Positions 35,001 to 42,574 of a stretch of 47,673 nucleotides of DNA are shown here, one piece after another. Within the stretch, counting starts at the first letter, position 1. Every line of letters begins with the position of its first letter. Below the pieces are notes generated by a model. It ran no database searches. It was not told the origin of the DNA and worked only from the letters and a program-made list of their open reading frames with translations. Source of the stretch: Chitinophagaceae bacterium (GTDB lineage Bacteria > Bacteroidota > Bacteroidia > Chitinophagales > Chitinophagaceae); contig CANGNA010000029.1 of assembly GCA_947455215.1 (NCBI GenBank), positions 1 to 47,673 of the forward strand. The letters are read 5' to 3'. Made by a program: the position numbers and the translations under genes.

Positions 35001-37368
35001 CCCTGAAGGCTCATGGCTGGTAGCACTAAGCGATACCGATGCAAGTCCGAGCCGTTGTGCCAGCTTTGATACTATAAGGATCAATGCCAGGATGCCGCAT
35101 GCATACTTTACTACCAATGATACCACAGGTGCATGTGCCGGATTGGCTATTGCCTTCCACGATACCAATACCAGCGTTTCCTATACATGGAATTTTGGTG
35201 ATGGCGTTGTTGTAGGTCCGTCCACAACACTGTCCGATCCTACACATGTTTATTCAGCCAATGGTGTTTATACAGTTAGCTGCACCGTAACTTCTACCGG
35301 CGCGCTGGGTATACCGGTGGGCTGTTCCAACACGTACAGTAAAACGATCACATTGTCTAATGCAAGTGGTATAGGTATTGCTAACTATGGTGAACTTGGT
35401 TCAGCTTGTCCGCCTATGCAGTTTGCAGCAGGGCCTACCACTACGCCTACGTCTTACTTATATAACATAGCATGGCATGTATATGTAAACGATACTGCTA
35501 CTTATAATACATCAATAGTATTCGCTTCGTTCGGTCACACTGGTCTGCACCATGTTGTTATGTATGCTACATCTCCAAGGGGGTGCGTAGATTCATCATC
35601 GCAAGACTACGTAGTGGGTGGCCCTAATGGTACAGTAGCTGTGTCATCGCTCGGAGGTTGCACCCCGCAGCAGATCACGTTCAGTTTCACAGATACTGCT
35701 CACGTACCTGCAGGTTCACGCTATGCATGGAACATATGTCCTTACGGAACTATCGATACCGCAGCTTCAACGCTGACGCTTGATTTCAACACTCCGGGTA
35801 CGTACTGTCCGCCGTCTATTGTTATCACCAACGGTGGTTGTATCAACCTGGTCGACAACTTCACTGATTCTATCAGGATATTCGACCGTCCTGTTGATAC
35901 GATCACTCATGCACCACGCATTTGTTATGGTGGCGCAGATACCCTCAGGGTATCTGGTGCAGATACCTTTGCATGGTATGGACCGGGCGGTGTGCAGATA
36001 TGTGCTAACTGTTCGTTTATTGTAGTGCACCCGCTTACTACTACTACATACACTGTGGTGGGTACCAATGTGGCCGGCTGTTCTGACATCGACTCAGTTA
36101 CTGTAACTGTTGATCCGCCACTGGTCATCACTATTACTGGCAGGGACAGCATGTGTATCGGTGAGCAGACAACACTCTTTGCTACGGGTGGCTCCGGGGT
36201 GTTCCGTTGGGTAACACATCCTACTCCTGTCGACTCCAGCGGTTTGTCTTGCGCGGTATGTAATCCTGTAACGGTAAGGGCTACCTCTACCCATACGTAT
36301 TGGGCTATTACCACCAATGCTGCAGGCTGTACAGACTCAGCATCGCACAAGGTGACCATTAACCCGCTGCCACAACTGCACTATACGCCGGATCCGGCAT
36401 ATATATGCGAAGGCACAGCTAAACACGTAACAATGACAGGTGCTGCCAGCTATATCTGGCACCCAAGGATCGGCCTTAGCTGCGATTCGTGCGCAAGCCC
36501 GAACATACTCATCAACGATAACCTCATTTACTCTGTAACAGGTACCACGCAGTTTGGTTGCCGCGACTCTATAACTGTTCCTGTTGAAGTATATCACCAC
36601 AATGTTACCGGCGTTCGCAGCGATACCATTATCTGTTATGGTGACAATGCAAGGTTGTATGCACAGGGTGGCGAAAGCTACATATGGACACCGGCTGCTT
36701 CGCTCAGCAATAACCTCATCTACAATCCTTTAGCTACGCCTACGGTAACAACTATCTACACTGTTGAGATCACAGAGAATGTATGCTTCAAGGATACAGA
36801 GCACGTAAAGGTTACCGTAATACCTACGCCTATACTGCGTGTGCCGTCAACATCGATCATCATAGCTGGTAACAGCGTGCAATTGTATGTGGATACGCTT
36901 AATAGCGTGGTACTTACATCATGGGCCTGGACACCGGCCGATAGTACGCTGACATGTTCTGACTGTCCGCGGCCGATCGCCACACCGGTAGTGACAACTA
37001 CTTACTCAGTAAGCGCGTCTACTATCGAAGGTTGTACGGGTTATGCAACGGTTACCGTTAAGCTCCTCTGCCAGTCAGACCAGGTGTATATACCAAACAC
37101 ATTCACTCCGAATGGTGATGGTAATAACGACAGGTTCTATGTAAGCGGTAAGGGTCTTGGCCTCATCAAGCGCATGGCCATCTACAACAGATGGGGTGAG
37201 TTGGTGTACGAAGCCTACAATGTATATCCAAATAATCCTGGTGTAGGATGGGATGGTACATTCCGTGGCGAGGTACTGGCTCCGGACGTGTATGTGTATG
37301 TGCTGGATGTAGTATGTTCTACAGGCGAACCGTTTGTGTTCCGCGGCGATATATCACTCGTACGATAA
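32026..37368 (+). CDS. Giant PKD-repeat surface protein with gliding-motility/type IX (type B) C-terminal domain
   Basis: A 1780-residue secreted protein with signal peptide (M-K-R-I-L-R-V-L-T-L-C-L-I-A-I-P-S-L-V-Q-A). Many PKD/Ig-like domains are marked by W-x-W-G-D-G or W-N-F-G-D-G motifs (near residues 755, 873 and 1052). The late part holds about 80-residue repeats, each with a C-x-x-C (near residues 1326, 1409, 1486 and 1644; one repeat at about 1562 has lost both cysteines). The last about 90 residues (I-P-N-T-F-T-P-N-G-D-G-N-N-D...R-W-G-E-L-V-Y-E-A) are the gliding-motility-associated type B sorting domain. It is probably exported by the type IX system as an adhesin. The next gene, a PorP/SprF protein, is its likely dedicated partner. 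Confidence 0.92.
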   Translation: MKRILRVLTLCLIAIPSLVQAAVSVNFTSSATTTTCGPSLFVTFNGSVTGCSGTPSYTWYFIKTGTTDTATRTGAAVGYPFTGTAGDSYDVVVRAICGAETAYAVQPAYIQFHNQPVINFNASVAFDPAVVCPGNVTFTNISTGDTFCSNGATGNKWTWNLTGPGGIFATANTTNFSYNLSTPGDYTINLLYLGTNCFCNGIVTKVIHVSPLPVACMTRTDVNSGCRAPLTVTFSSGCSTGATSYTWTFPGTSTPTITTTSPSVTATYAVPGSTNNVGLTVTNAAGCTAVATPQSVHVGNLTGNFLSSPTIFCENDTVTFHDRTTVDAIPTTTSTFYIFDAFGALATGLAANPVSGPDAFFRLTLPAGNYQVWDYVVNGNGCADTVRRTITIRPAPHSAVSVSPIPAYMCTVSGSQPLNVTLSASPSAANYTYTWSFFDGSATSVVTGTGTGVGAATVTHSYTTVPGSGFYSPVLHIVNNTTGCVFDTVIANAIRISPPNLTIHSILDSGCTPLRDSFYFTMTPVGISYIIDGISFGDGSPNNPGGTFTGISHVYNTGSTTPYQMIVRWHLPTIYGGCSGADTANVLIGAVVPVTSIWASEDSFIHVPSATPGILNVDSICPNTVLHFISNGCIGCSYSWHFQTAIGTALPTQFTDTVTVTFPRPSVPPAPPGSLPINDTGYFYTVQTCLNGCCITDTNRIWVFPPLVPTVPNPLRINTAASGVPSAGIPAGTASHCNKRDSLDFVLSGTFGGYFYVWEWGDGRRDTIRPAAVPTTGGNLYAAHNYSVGWTTPHNYTVTVTVHDTAVLTNTSPRLHDCFNSVSLPVYIGPSDTAWVLTTPNICVNTQASVEGPTYVDSSSTLTPLPRVNYSNYRWLWGDGSIPVNGTSNLATHTYTATGTFNIRPIFTSRFGCNDTSPVHQIRVFGPTGGFTATPLSICAGSTVTFTDNNASVGTTIARRSVWYDYDNNPAPSAAVSAGGGPSTPYSFTHVFPEGSWLVALSDTDASPSRCASFDTIRINARMPHAYFTTNDTTGACAGLAIAFHDTNTSVSYTWNFGDGVVVGPSTTLSDPTHVYSANGVYTVSCTVTSTGALGIPVGCSNTYSKTITLSNASGIGIANYGELGSACPPMQFAAGPTTTPTSYLYNIAWHVYVNDTATYNTSIVFASFGHTGLHHVVMYATSPRGCVDSSSQDYVVGGPNGTVAVSSLGGCTPQQITFSFTDTAHVPAGSRYAWNICPYGTIDTAASTLTLDFNTPGTYCPPSIVITNGGCINLVDNFTDSIRIFDRPVDTITHAPRICYGGADTLRVSGADTFAWYGPGGVQICANCSFIVVHPLTTTTYTVVGTNVAGCSDIDSVTVTVDPPLVITITGRDSMCIGEQTTLFATGGSGVFRWVTHPTPVDSSGLSCAVCNPVTVRATSTHTYWAITTNAAGCTDSASHKVTINPLPQLHYTPDPAYICEGTAKHVTMTGAASYIWHPRIGLSCDSCASPNILINDNLIYSVTGTTQFGCRDSITVPVEVYHHNVTGVRSDTIICYGDNARLYAQGGESYIWTPAASLSNNLIYNPLATPTVTTIYTVEITENVCFKDTEHVKVTVIPTPILRVPSTSIIIAGNSVQLYVDTLNSVVLTSWAWTPADSTLTCSDCPRPIATPVVTTTYSVSASTIEGCTGYATVTVKLLCQSDQVYIPNTFTPNGDGNNDRFYVSGKGLGLIKRMAIYNRWGELVYEAYNVYPNNPGVGWDGTFRGEVLAPDVYVYVLDVVCSTGEPFVFRGDISLVR

Positions 37369-37419
37369 GCTGGACCACGTTAATGAATACTTTTAGTTGA
37401 AATTGTAAAAAGACTATAA

Positions 37420-38493
37420 ATGAAAAATTGTTTTAAGATCGTGGCTGTGAGTGTGGTGCTCGGTATTGGTGGCAGCAGCCGGGCACAGGACATACATTTT
37501 TCGCAGTTTTACGAGAACTCTATTCTCCGTAACCCTGCCCTCACAGGCATATTCAGCGGCGATTATAAAGTAGGCCTGGACTATCGCGACCAGTGGGGGG
37601 CAGTAACCGTTCCTTACCGCACAGTATCGGCAACTGCCGAAACACGCATACTGGCCAATCGCGAAGTAGGTGACTACGTGAGCATAGGCTTGGGCGCGTT
37701 CTACGACAAAGCAGGCTCTATTGATTTTACCAGCCAGGAGGTATATTCTTCAGTAGCTTACAATAAAGCCCTGAACGATGATCATAACTCTTACCTCTCT
37801 GTTGGTTTTACAGGTGGTTATATGGCCCGTTTCGTAGACATGAACAAGATGACGTTCAGCAGCCAGTATATCAATGGCTACGATCCTACCAATGCGTCAG
37901 GCGAAACTGCCCCGTTCAAAAGCCTGCATAATTTCGACCTCGGTGCCGGTATCAGCCTCAATAGTTCTATAGATCGCGATAATCGCGCTAACTACTACCT
38001 GGGTGCATCGGTTTACCACATCAATCATCCTACGCAGATATTCAATGGCGGTTATTCTACGGTTAAGCTGCCGGCAAAATGGCAGTTCTCTGCCGGTATC
38101 AACCTGGTGTTCTCCGAACATTTCAGCGTAGCGTTGCATGGTAACTATACAAGGCAGCAGCCTTACAATGAAACCATATATGGTGGTCTTGTTACTTACC
38201 ATGGCATCACGCCGGGTATGCCGAGCATCTTCGCTTTTAGCTTTGGTGGTTTTTATCGCTACCAGGATGCCTTCATCCCTACTATCAGGATCGATTATGC
38301 TAACCTGACATTCGGCTACTCTTATGATGCTAACAATTCTACCCTTACCAGCGGTGGTAGCGGTGGCACTACAGCGTCTGCAAACGAGATCACTGTGTAC
38401 ATCCGTGGCAAGTATAATCACAAGACAAACCCACGCGATGGCGTTATGTGTCCCCGTTTCGAAAACGAGATCCTTTACCCCTTCAACAATTAA
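37420..38493 (+). CDS. PorP/SprF-family type IX secretion membrane protein
   Basis: A 357-residue outer-membrane protein with signal peptide (ending S-S-R-A before Q23). The opening D-I-H-F-S-Q-F-Y-E-N-S-I-L-R-N-P-A-L-T-G is the hallmark of PorP/SprF. In Flavobacterium, SprF is needed to secrete the adhesin SprB, and such genes usually follow a gene for a type B sorting-domain protein, as here (52 bp after the adhesin stop). It therefore probably serves the upstream 1780-residue protein. A strong terminator follows. Confidence 0.92.
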   Translation: MKNCFKIVAVSVVLGIGGSSRAQDIHFSQFYENSILRNPALTGIFSGDYKVGLDYRDQWGAVTVPYRTVSATAETRILANREVGDYVSIGLGAFYDKAGSIDFTSQEVYSSVAYNKALNDDHNSYLSVGFTGGYMARFVDMNKMTFSSQYINGYDPTNASGETAPFKSLHNFDLGAGISLNSSIDRDNRANYYLGASVYHINHPTQIFNGGYSTVKLPAKWQFSAGINLVFSEHFSVALHGNYTRQQPYNETIYGGLVTYHGITPGMPSIFAFSFGGFYRYQDAFIPTIRIDYANLTFGYSYDANNSTLTSGGSGGTTASANEITVYIRGKYNHKTNPRDGVMCPRFENEILYPFNN

Positions 38494-38516
38494 TGCAATA
38501 ATAATAGCAAAGAAAG

Positions 38517-38540
38517 GCGCCCCGAAAGGGCGCTTTTTTT
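38517..38540 (+). terminator. Rho-independent terminator of the adhesin-PorP operon
   Basis: GCGCCC (38517-38522) pairs with GGGCGC (38528-38533) over a 5-nt loop, followed by seven T (38534-38540). Confidence 0.9.
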
Positions 38541-38800
38541 ATGGCTGACATTAACATCAGTACCACATCACCAATCAACATTGTCACTACCGGCAGCAGC
38601 TCCTTTTACCCTGAGGGGTTGCGGCATGGCTAAATGGTGATCCCACGTCTCATTGCCCCGTAGGTGGCGAAATGTTTGTAGCCAACAACACCGCAAATGG
38701 ACAGTATGCCGTAGGTATGCAACGTTCACAACGAATATATCTACACAATAAAACAGCCGCAGAGCATACTCCGCGGCTGTCAATATCTATTAACCTTCTT
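38541..38800 (+). pseudogene. Possible decayed gene fragment
   Basis: This stretch of about 260 bp holds no intact gene. It reads in one frame as M-A-D-I-N-I-S-T-T-S-P-I-N-I-V-T-T-G-S-S-S-F-Y-P-E-G and, after a frame shift and stop, in another as H-C-P-V-G-G-E-M-F-V-A-N-N-T-A-N-G-Q-Y-A-V-G-M. Both pieces loosely resemble Ig-like domains of surface proteins (for example ...F-C-P-G-G... and N-G-x-Y-x-V), so it may be the remnant of such a gene. The match is by eye and weak. Confidence 0.25.
38745..38780 (-). terminator. Rho-independent terminator of the cyclophilin gene
   Basis: On the minus strand ACAGCCGC (38780-38773) pairs with GCGGCTGT (38760-38753), followed by TTTTATTG. It lies 23 bp after the stop of the peptidylprolyl isomerase gene. 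Confidence 0.8.
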
Positions 38801-38802
38801 AT

Positions 38803-39471
38803 TTAAAAGAACAGGAAGCGTTTCTTCTTTTTCATCAGGCGCACCTTCAGCATGTGTATATCTGTTTTAGGTCTGTCATGCCCGTCACGCTCAGCATTAG
38901 CTATCTTATCTACAACCTCCATACCCTCTATCACTTCGCCAAATACCGTGTAGTTGCCATCAAGGTGGGGAGTGCCGCCCATGTTCTTGTACGTATCGCG
39001 TTGCTCAGCCGTATAGGTGCGGCCGGTGCGCTTTCCTATATTGTCTATATCCGCCTCACTGAACTTCTTGCCCACAACAATATAGAACTGGCAGGCAGAG
39101 CCCGATTTGTCCGGGGTCTGGTCGCGGGCTACACCTAGCGCACCGCGTTTGTGGTAGTGCTCATTGCTTATTTCTGCCGGTACCGTGTAGCCAAGGCCAC
39201 CTTCGCCCAGCATTTGTCCTGGTTTAGCATGTTTGCTTGTCGAGTCGCCGCCCTGTATCACAAACTGCGGTATGCAGCGGTGAAATAGGGTGCTGTCGTA
39301 GTAATGCTCTTTGGCCAGTTTCACCATATTGTTGGTGTTCAGCGGGGTATTATCGTACAGCATAACAACGATGTTGCCGTATTCCGTTTCGATCTTCACT
39401 TTATTCTTTTGCGCATAGCTACCGGTGCTCAGTAGGATCGCTATGGCAAGCGCTGGAAGGTATGTTCTCAT
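38803..39471 (-). CDS. Cyclophilin-type peptidylprolyl cis-trans isomerase, exported
   Basis: A 222-residue protein. The start at M-R-T-Y-L-P-A-L-A-I-A-I-L-L-S-T-G-S-Y-A-Q gives a clean signal peptide; the frame continues 23 codons upstream through the promoter. Cyclophilin features include L-F-H-R-C-I-P-Q-F-V-I-Q-G-G-D, G-S-A-C-Q-F-Y-I-V and Y-T-V-F-G-E-V-I-E-G-M-E-V-V-D. It would assist folding of exported proteins in the periplasm. It is a single transcription unit with a promoter-like box at 39490 and a terminator. Confidence 0.93.
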   Translation of the reverse strand: MRTYLPALAIAILLSTGSYAQKNKVKIETEYGNIVVMLYDNTPLNTNNMVKLAKEHYYDSTLFHRCIPQFVIQGGDSTSKHAKPGQMLGEGGLGYTVPAEISNEHYHKRGALGVARDQTPDKSGSACQFYIVVGKKFSEADIDNIGKRTGRTYTAEQRDTYKNMGGTPHLDGNYTVFGEVIEGMEVVDKIANAERDGHDRPKTDIHMLKVRLMKKKKRFLFF

Positions 39472-39489
39472 TTTCTTAGTATTATCTGC

Positions 39490-39497
39490 CAAAGGTA
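39490..39497 (-). promoter_or_regulatory. -7 promoter box of the cyclophilin gene
   Basis: On the minus strand this reads TACCTTTG, an exact TANNTTTG match, 18 nt before the chosen start. It argues against the longer upstream start. Confidence 0.5.
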
Positions 39498-39558
39498 GGT
39501 AAGTATCGTAGAAGGTAACATGGCTGGTAATGAAGATCACCGCACATGCGGGGCTATA

Positions 39559-39966
39559 TTATTGGGCCTGGTTCACCAGGTCCAGGATGATCTCCTTGGT
39601 TATCGGTTTGGCCAGGTAACTAACGATGTTGGGATTGTGGCTGGCCCGCTCAATGTCTCTGTCATCTACCGATGAAGAAAGGATATATAGTCGTATTGAT
39701 TCGCGGATGCTGTGGCTCAATTGCTCATACTTCTCCAGGAACTCCCAGCCGTTCATTATCGGCATGTTGATGTCCAGGAACAAAAAAGTGGGTCTGCTGG
39801 CTTCCGCACTGCCCGGGTATTCTTCCGATACGTAACGTAACCCCGCCAGCGGATCTGTAAATGTCTTCACATCTAGCACGCCTACTGCCTTTTTGATGGT
39901 CAGTTTGCAAATAGTATTATTTAGGGGGTCGTCGTCTATAACGATGAAGCTTACTAAATTTGTCAT
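39559..39966 (-). CDS. Stand-alone response regulator receiver protein
   Basis: A 135-residue protein made of a single receiver domain. The acidic pocket D-D-D is at 11-13, the phosphoacceptor is Asp65 in F-L-F-L-D-I-N-M-P, and the conserved Lys is 120 in L-A-K-P-I. No output domain is present, so it may act through protein contacts, like CheY. The histidine kinase is not in the window. The start at M-T-N-L-V-S-F-I was chosen because it begins just before the first strand; the frame opens 15 codons earlier. Confidence 0.9.
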   Translation of the reverse strand: MTNLVSFIVIDDDPLNNTICKLTIKKAVGVLDVKTFTDPLAGLRYVSEEYPGSAEASRPTFLFLDINMPIMNGWEFLEKYEQLSHSIRESIRLYILSSSVDDRDIERASHNPNIVSYLAKPITKEIILDLVNQAQ

Positions 39967-40037
39967 GTCTTTAATTCCCGAAAATTTATTTGCTGTTAAG
40001 ACTTGCTCCACCTGACTGATTCTTCTTTTATACCAGA

Positions 40038-40063
40038 GATGCGAATTTAATTATTCTCGCATC
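40038..40063. other. Inverted repeat upstream of the response regulator
   Basis: GATGCGA (40038-40044) and TCGCATC (40057-40063) form a perfect 7-bp inverted repeat around an A/T-rich centre, about 70 bp before the response regulator start. It could be an operator or an mRNA hairpin; no T run follows on either strand. Confidence 0.35.
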
Positions 40064-40155
40064 AAAACGATAATTTTAAACCATTATTTTTTTGCTATGC
40101 GGCAACAAATTTTATATGCGCTCGCTCCCGGCACTAATGGATAAATTATTCATAA

Positions 40156-41139
40156 TCAAATGATAGCAGAAAAATAGGCGATTTCCGCGCTCAAGTCCAG
40201 CAGGGGGTATTGTTGTTGCAGTTCCTGGCATTTTTTCAGGTAATTCTCCCTGAATGTTGCATGTGCGTTGGTTTGAGGGAAACGTGGCCTGTGGCGGTAG
40301 GCCGTCTGTATGTTCGCCATATGCTTCATCAATTCCTGTGACGTAACCTCAATGCAGGACTCCGTGAAGCGCTCCCATACATACGATGTGGCCGCAAAAT
40401 TCGGATGTACCATATCGATATCGTAATACCTGTGGTCGCGCAATATATCTATCAACAGTTCGTAGGCTGGAAAGTAAGCACACGTAGCCGGGAACCTGGC
40501 GCACAACTCATGCACAGCTTCTATCAGGCGGGCCTTACTGCGGTTGTTTTCCACTACACCGTCGCGTATATGGCGCACCGGGCTTATGGTAAAAATGATC
40601 TGTATGTCGGCATTTACGGCAAGTATGCGCGCTATGGTCTCGCTCAGCCTGTCGGTGATCAGGGCTATTTGCAGCAGCCGCTTCTCGAACCACTGCCCGG
40701 GTGCCCGGTGATTATTAGCCACGGGGTGGCCGCCGGCTATATGGTAATACTGGAAGGCCGACCCCAGCGTTATCAGCAAATGGTTGGCTGTTTTGATGAA
40801 TGCAGAGGCCTGTTGCTGGCTGGTATTGATGGTACTGAGCGCAGCTGCCTGGTCCACGTCAGAAAAGCGGGTATGGTGGTCCCAGCTGTTCCACAGTTCG
40901 TTCAGGTAAAACAACTCGTCCGGGGTATACTGCTTACCGGCCACATAGCTATTCAGGCTGTCGGCCACGCTTAGGGGGTTGAACAATATACCATTGGGGT
41001 TAGACAGTACCCTGAATTTGTGTTGCGCCAAACGCTCCGAAATATGCTCCGTAAAGCAAGACCCCGTCAGCAATAAGCTGTCTGTATAGCTTATGGGCCG
41101 TTTTAGTTTCGGTATGTCTATTTTCAGCATGTGCTGCAT
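40156..41139 (-). CDS. GSCFA-domain protein
   Basis: A 327-residue protein with the family motif G-S-C-F-T near residue 27 and N-P-x-G-I-L-F-N-P around 49. Later conserved pieces include T-L-G-S-A-F and S-P-V-R-H. The GSCFA family is related to SGNH/GDSL hydrolases and is predicted to be an esterase or acyl-modifying enzyme; the substrate is unknown. No signal peptide is visible, so it is probably cytosolic. It starts 2 bp after the stop of the upstream minus-strand gene, so the two form an operon. Confidence 0.88.
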   Translation of the reverse strand: MQHMLKIDIPKLKRPISYTDSLLLTGSCFTEHISERLAQHKFRVLSNPNGILFNPLSVADSLNSYVAGKQYTPDELFYLNELWNSWDHHTRFSDVDQAAALSTINTSQQQASAFIKTANHLLITLGSAFQYYHIAGGHPVANNHRAPGQWFEKRLLQIALITDRLSETIARILAVNADIQIIFTISPVRHIRDGVVENNRSKARLIEAVHELCARFPATCAYFPAYELLIDILRDHRYYDIDMVHPNFAATSYVWERFTESCIEVTSQELMKHMANIQTAYRHRPRFPQTNAHATFRENYLKKCQELQQQYPLLDLSAEIAYFSAII

Positions 41140-41141
41140 TG

Positions 41142-42026
41142 CTATCGCGCCTTTTTTATCCTGATGAACGACCGTTCGCCCTTATTGTTATAGGCAACAA
41201 TGTTGTATGGCGTAGTGCCATCCAGCAGGCGCAAGGTAGCCGTATTGGGCGGGTCGCTGCCTTCATTTTCTGCCAGTATGCTTATAGTGTGCACGCCTGT
41301 CGCAGGAAGCGCCACCGACAGCCTTTTTTTCTGTTTCAGCAGTACAAATTTGTTCAGTACAGGCTTTTCGTCCATATATATGGTCACAATATCGCCGTCA
41401 AAATAGCCGCCGTCAAATACCTCTATCACTACGCTATCGCTGTACCATGCGTAGCTTTTTTCTATACCGGCTGTTATCTTTTCAGTGGTGGGCTCCTGCT
41501 GTATGTTTGTGGCTGCAGCTGGTGGCGCAGGTGTTTCTACGGGTGCCTTTTTCTTTTCGCCCATCTTTATTTCCACGTCATATTCATCGTGGCTGGCAAA
41601 AAGGGCTTCTACCTCTGCATTGTTGCTAAAGGTAATGGTTCCGGCAGTGCAGGCGGTATTGTCCAACTGCTTGTTCACAGCAGGGCCGCTCAGTTTGCCG
41701 CCCTTATATTCCATGGCTGCCTGCACCATGCACATAAAGGCTTTGGTGGTCACCAGCGACGATTTTACGATCTCCGTTTCCTTAAAGCTTAGCTTCCGGG
41801 TGGCTTTATCTACTTTCCCTTTTATCACCGCCTTGGCCTCGTCGTGCTCATCATAGGTGTAAGCATAGCCGGTAATAACACCGTTAGTCTCCGTTATTTC
41901 TATGCGGTAAGGGAACTGCTCGCCCGTGGCCATGGCTATGGTGCCGTGCAATACTACTTTAGCAGGCTGCTGTGCGTAGCCAGCGGCGGAAACCAAAAGC
42001 AGTATCGTCAAAAAAATATGTCTCAT
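41142..42026 (-). CDS. Secreted protein of unknown function
   Basis: A 294-residue protein with a clear signal peptide (M-R-H-I-F-L-T-I-L-L-L-V-S-A-A-G-Y-A before Q19); the frame runs 62 codons further upstream but without such a start. Residues about 22-155 form one beta-rich domain with a pair of cysteines (99 and 126). A proline/alanine linker follows (about 160-180), then a C-terminal domain (about 195-290) with D-G-G-Y-F-D-G-D-I-V-T-I-Y, seen in other Bacteroidota exported proteins. I cannot assign a role. It is followed directly by the GSCFA gene and is divergent from a small hypothetical gene. Confidence 0.75.
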   Translation of the reverse strand: MRHIFLTILLLVSAAGYAQQPAKVVLHGTIAMATGEQFPYRIEITETNGVITGYAYTYDEHDEAKAVIKGKVDKATRKLSFKETEIVKSSLVTTKAFMCMVQAAMEYKGGKLSGPAVNKQLDNTACTAGTITFSNNAEVEALFASHDEYDVEIKMGEKKKAPVETPAPPAAATNIQQEPTTEKITAGIEKSYAWYSDSVVIEVFDGGYFDGDIVTIYMDEKPVLNKFVLLKQKKRLSVALPATGVHTISILAENEGSDPPNTATLRLLDGTTPYNIVAYNNKGERSFIRIKKAR

Positions 42027-42066
42027 CTGCAAAGCAATAATAGCACTTTTAAAGAAGGGAAAAAGA

Positions 42067-42074
42067 TAAATTTG
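42067..42074 (+). promoter_or_regulatory. -7 promoter box of the small hypothetical gene
   Basis: Exact TANNTTTG match (TAAATTTG), ending 5 nt before the GTG start at 42080, with a TTTT about 16 nt upstream. It suggests a leaderless message. Confidence 0.5.
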
Positions 42075-42079
42075 CCGCT

Positions 42080-42322
42080 GTGGCCAATAGTTTCTCGCAC
42101 CAGATAGTATACAACAGGCAACCATTGCTGGCAGTAATTGTACCCCAGCTGCGTAAAGATGGTATGCACTACGAAGTGAATATAAAAGGATTCCGCCGAT
42201 TCCAGATGACATGGAGCCAGCTGGGCCGCTTCGATATCGTAGATACGGATATGCCCATACCTTACGAGGTCATATTGGCCGTAAGTGATGTGATCGAAAA
42301 AAATATGAGTAAAAGACGATAG
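42080..42322 (+). CDS. Small conserved-looking hypothetical protein (80 aa)
   Basis: An 80-residue soluble protein starting with GTG (M-A-N-S-F-S-H-Q-I-V-Y-N-R-Q-P-L-L-A-V-I-V-P-Q-L). I do not recognise the family. The sequence has a mixed alpha/beta look, with F-R-R-F-Q-M-T-W-S-Q-L-G-R-F-D in the middle and a basic tail (K-N-M-S-K-R-R). A good promoter box lies directly before it, and it precedes tRNA-His. Confidence 0.7.
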   Translation: MANSFSHQIVYNRQPLLAVIVPQLRKDGMHYEVNIKGFRRFQMTWSQLGRFDIVDTDMPIPYEVILAVSDVIEKNMSKRR

Positions 42323-42339
42323 TTTTTTTGCGCGAATGA

Positions 42340-42368
42340 TTGCACGAAAACATTTTTTTCTATCTTTG
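42340..42368 (+). promoter_or_regulatory. Promoter of tRNA-His
   Basis: TTG (42340-42342), an 18-nt spacer and an exact TATCTTTG box (42361-42368), 18 nt before the tRNA. This is the best promoter match in the window. Confidence 0.75.
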
Positions 42369-42386
42369 CAGTCCCAAAAAGAACAC

Positions 42387-42461
42387 GGAGGCTGTAGCTC
42401 AGTTGGTTAGAGCATCAGATTGTGGTTCTGAGGGTCGAGGGTTCGATCCCCTTCAGCCTCC
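42387..42461 (+). tRNA. tRNA-His (GTG)
   Basis: The cloverleaf folds by hand: acceptor GAGGCTG (42388-42394) with CAGCCTC (42454-42460), anticodon stem TCAGA/TCTGA, anticodon GTG at 42422-42424, and T-arm GAGGG-TTCGATC-CCCTT. The extra G at position -1 (42387), the identity mark of tRNA-His, is encoded and faces C at 42461. The CCA end is not encoded and must be added. Confidence 0.96.
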
Positions 42462-42474
42462 CTCTTTTAAATTG

Positions 42475-42503
42475 AAGTATCCTTTTCCGAGGATACTTTT
42501 TTT
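42475..42503 (+). terminator. Rho-independent terminator of tRNA-His
   Basis: AAGTATCC (42475-42482) pairs with GGATACTT (42491-42498) over an 8-nt loop, followed by T to 42503. Confidence 0.9.
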
Positions 42504-42574
42504 GTTAGGGAAAACGTGGTACAATACCATTATATTTGTAGTAACTAATTGTTGTATTATAAAAATTTAAAAAA

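Noticed and set aside
38568-38783. A 71-codon minus-strand frame after the adhesin operon
   Set aside because: It runs through the cyclophilin terminator hairpin and has no recognisable protein features.
42340-42570. A 76-codon open frame spanning tRNA-His
   Set aside because: It covers the tRNA, its promoter and its terminator; the RNA gene explains the sequence.
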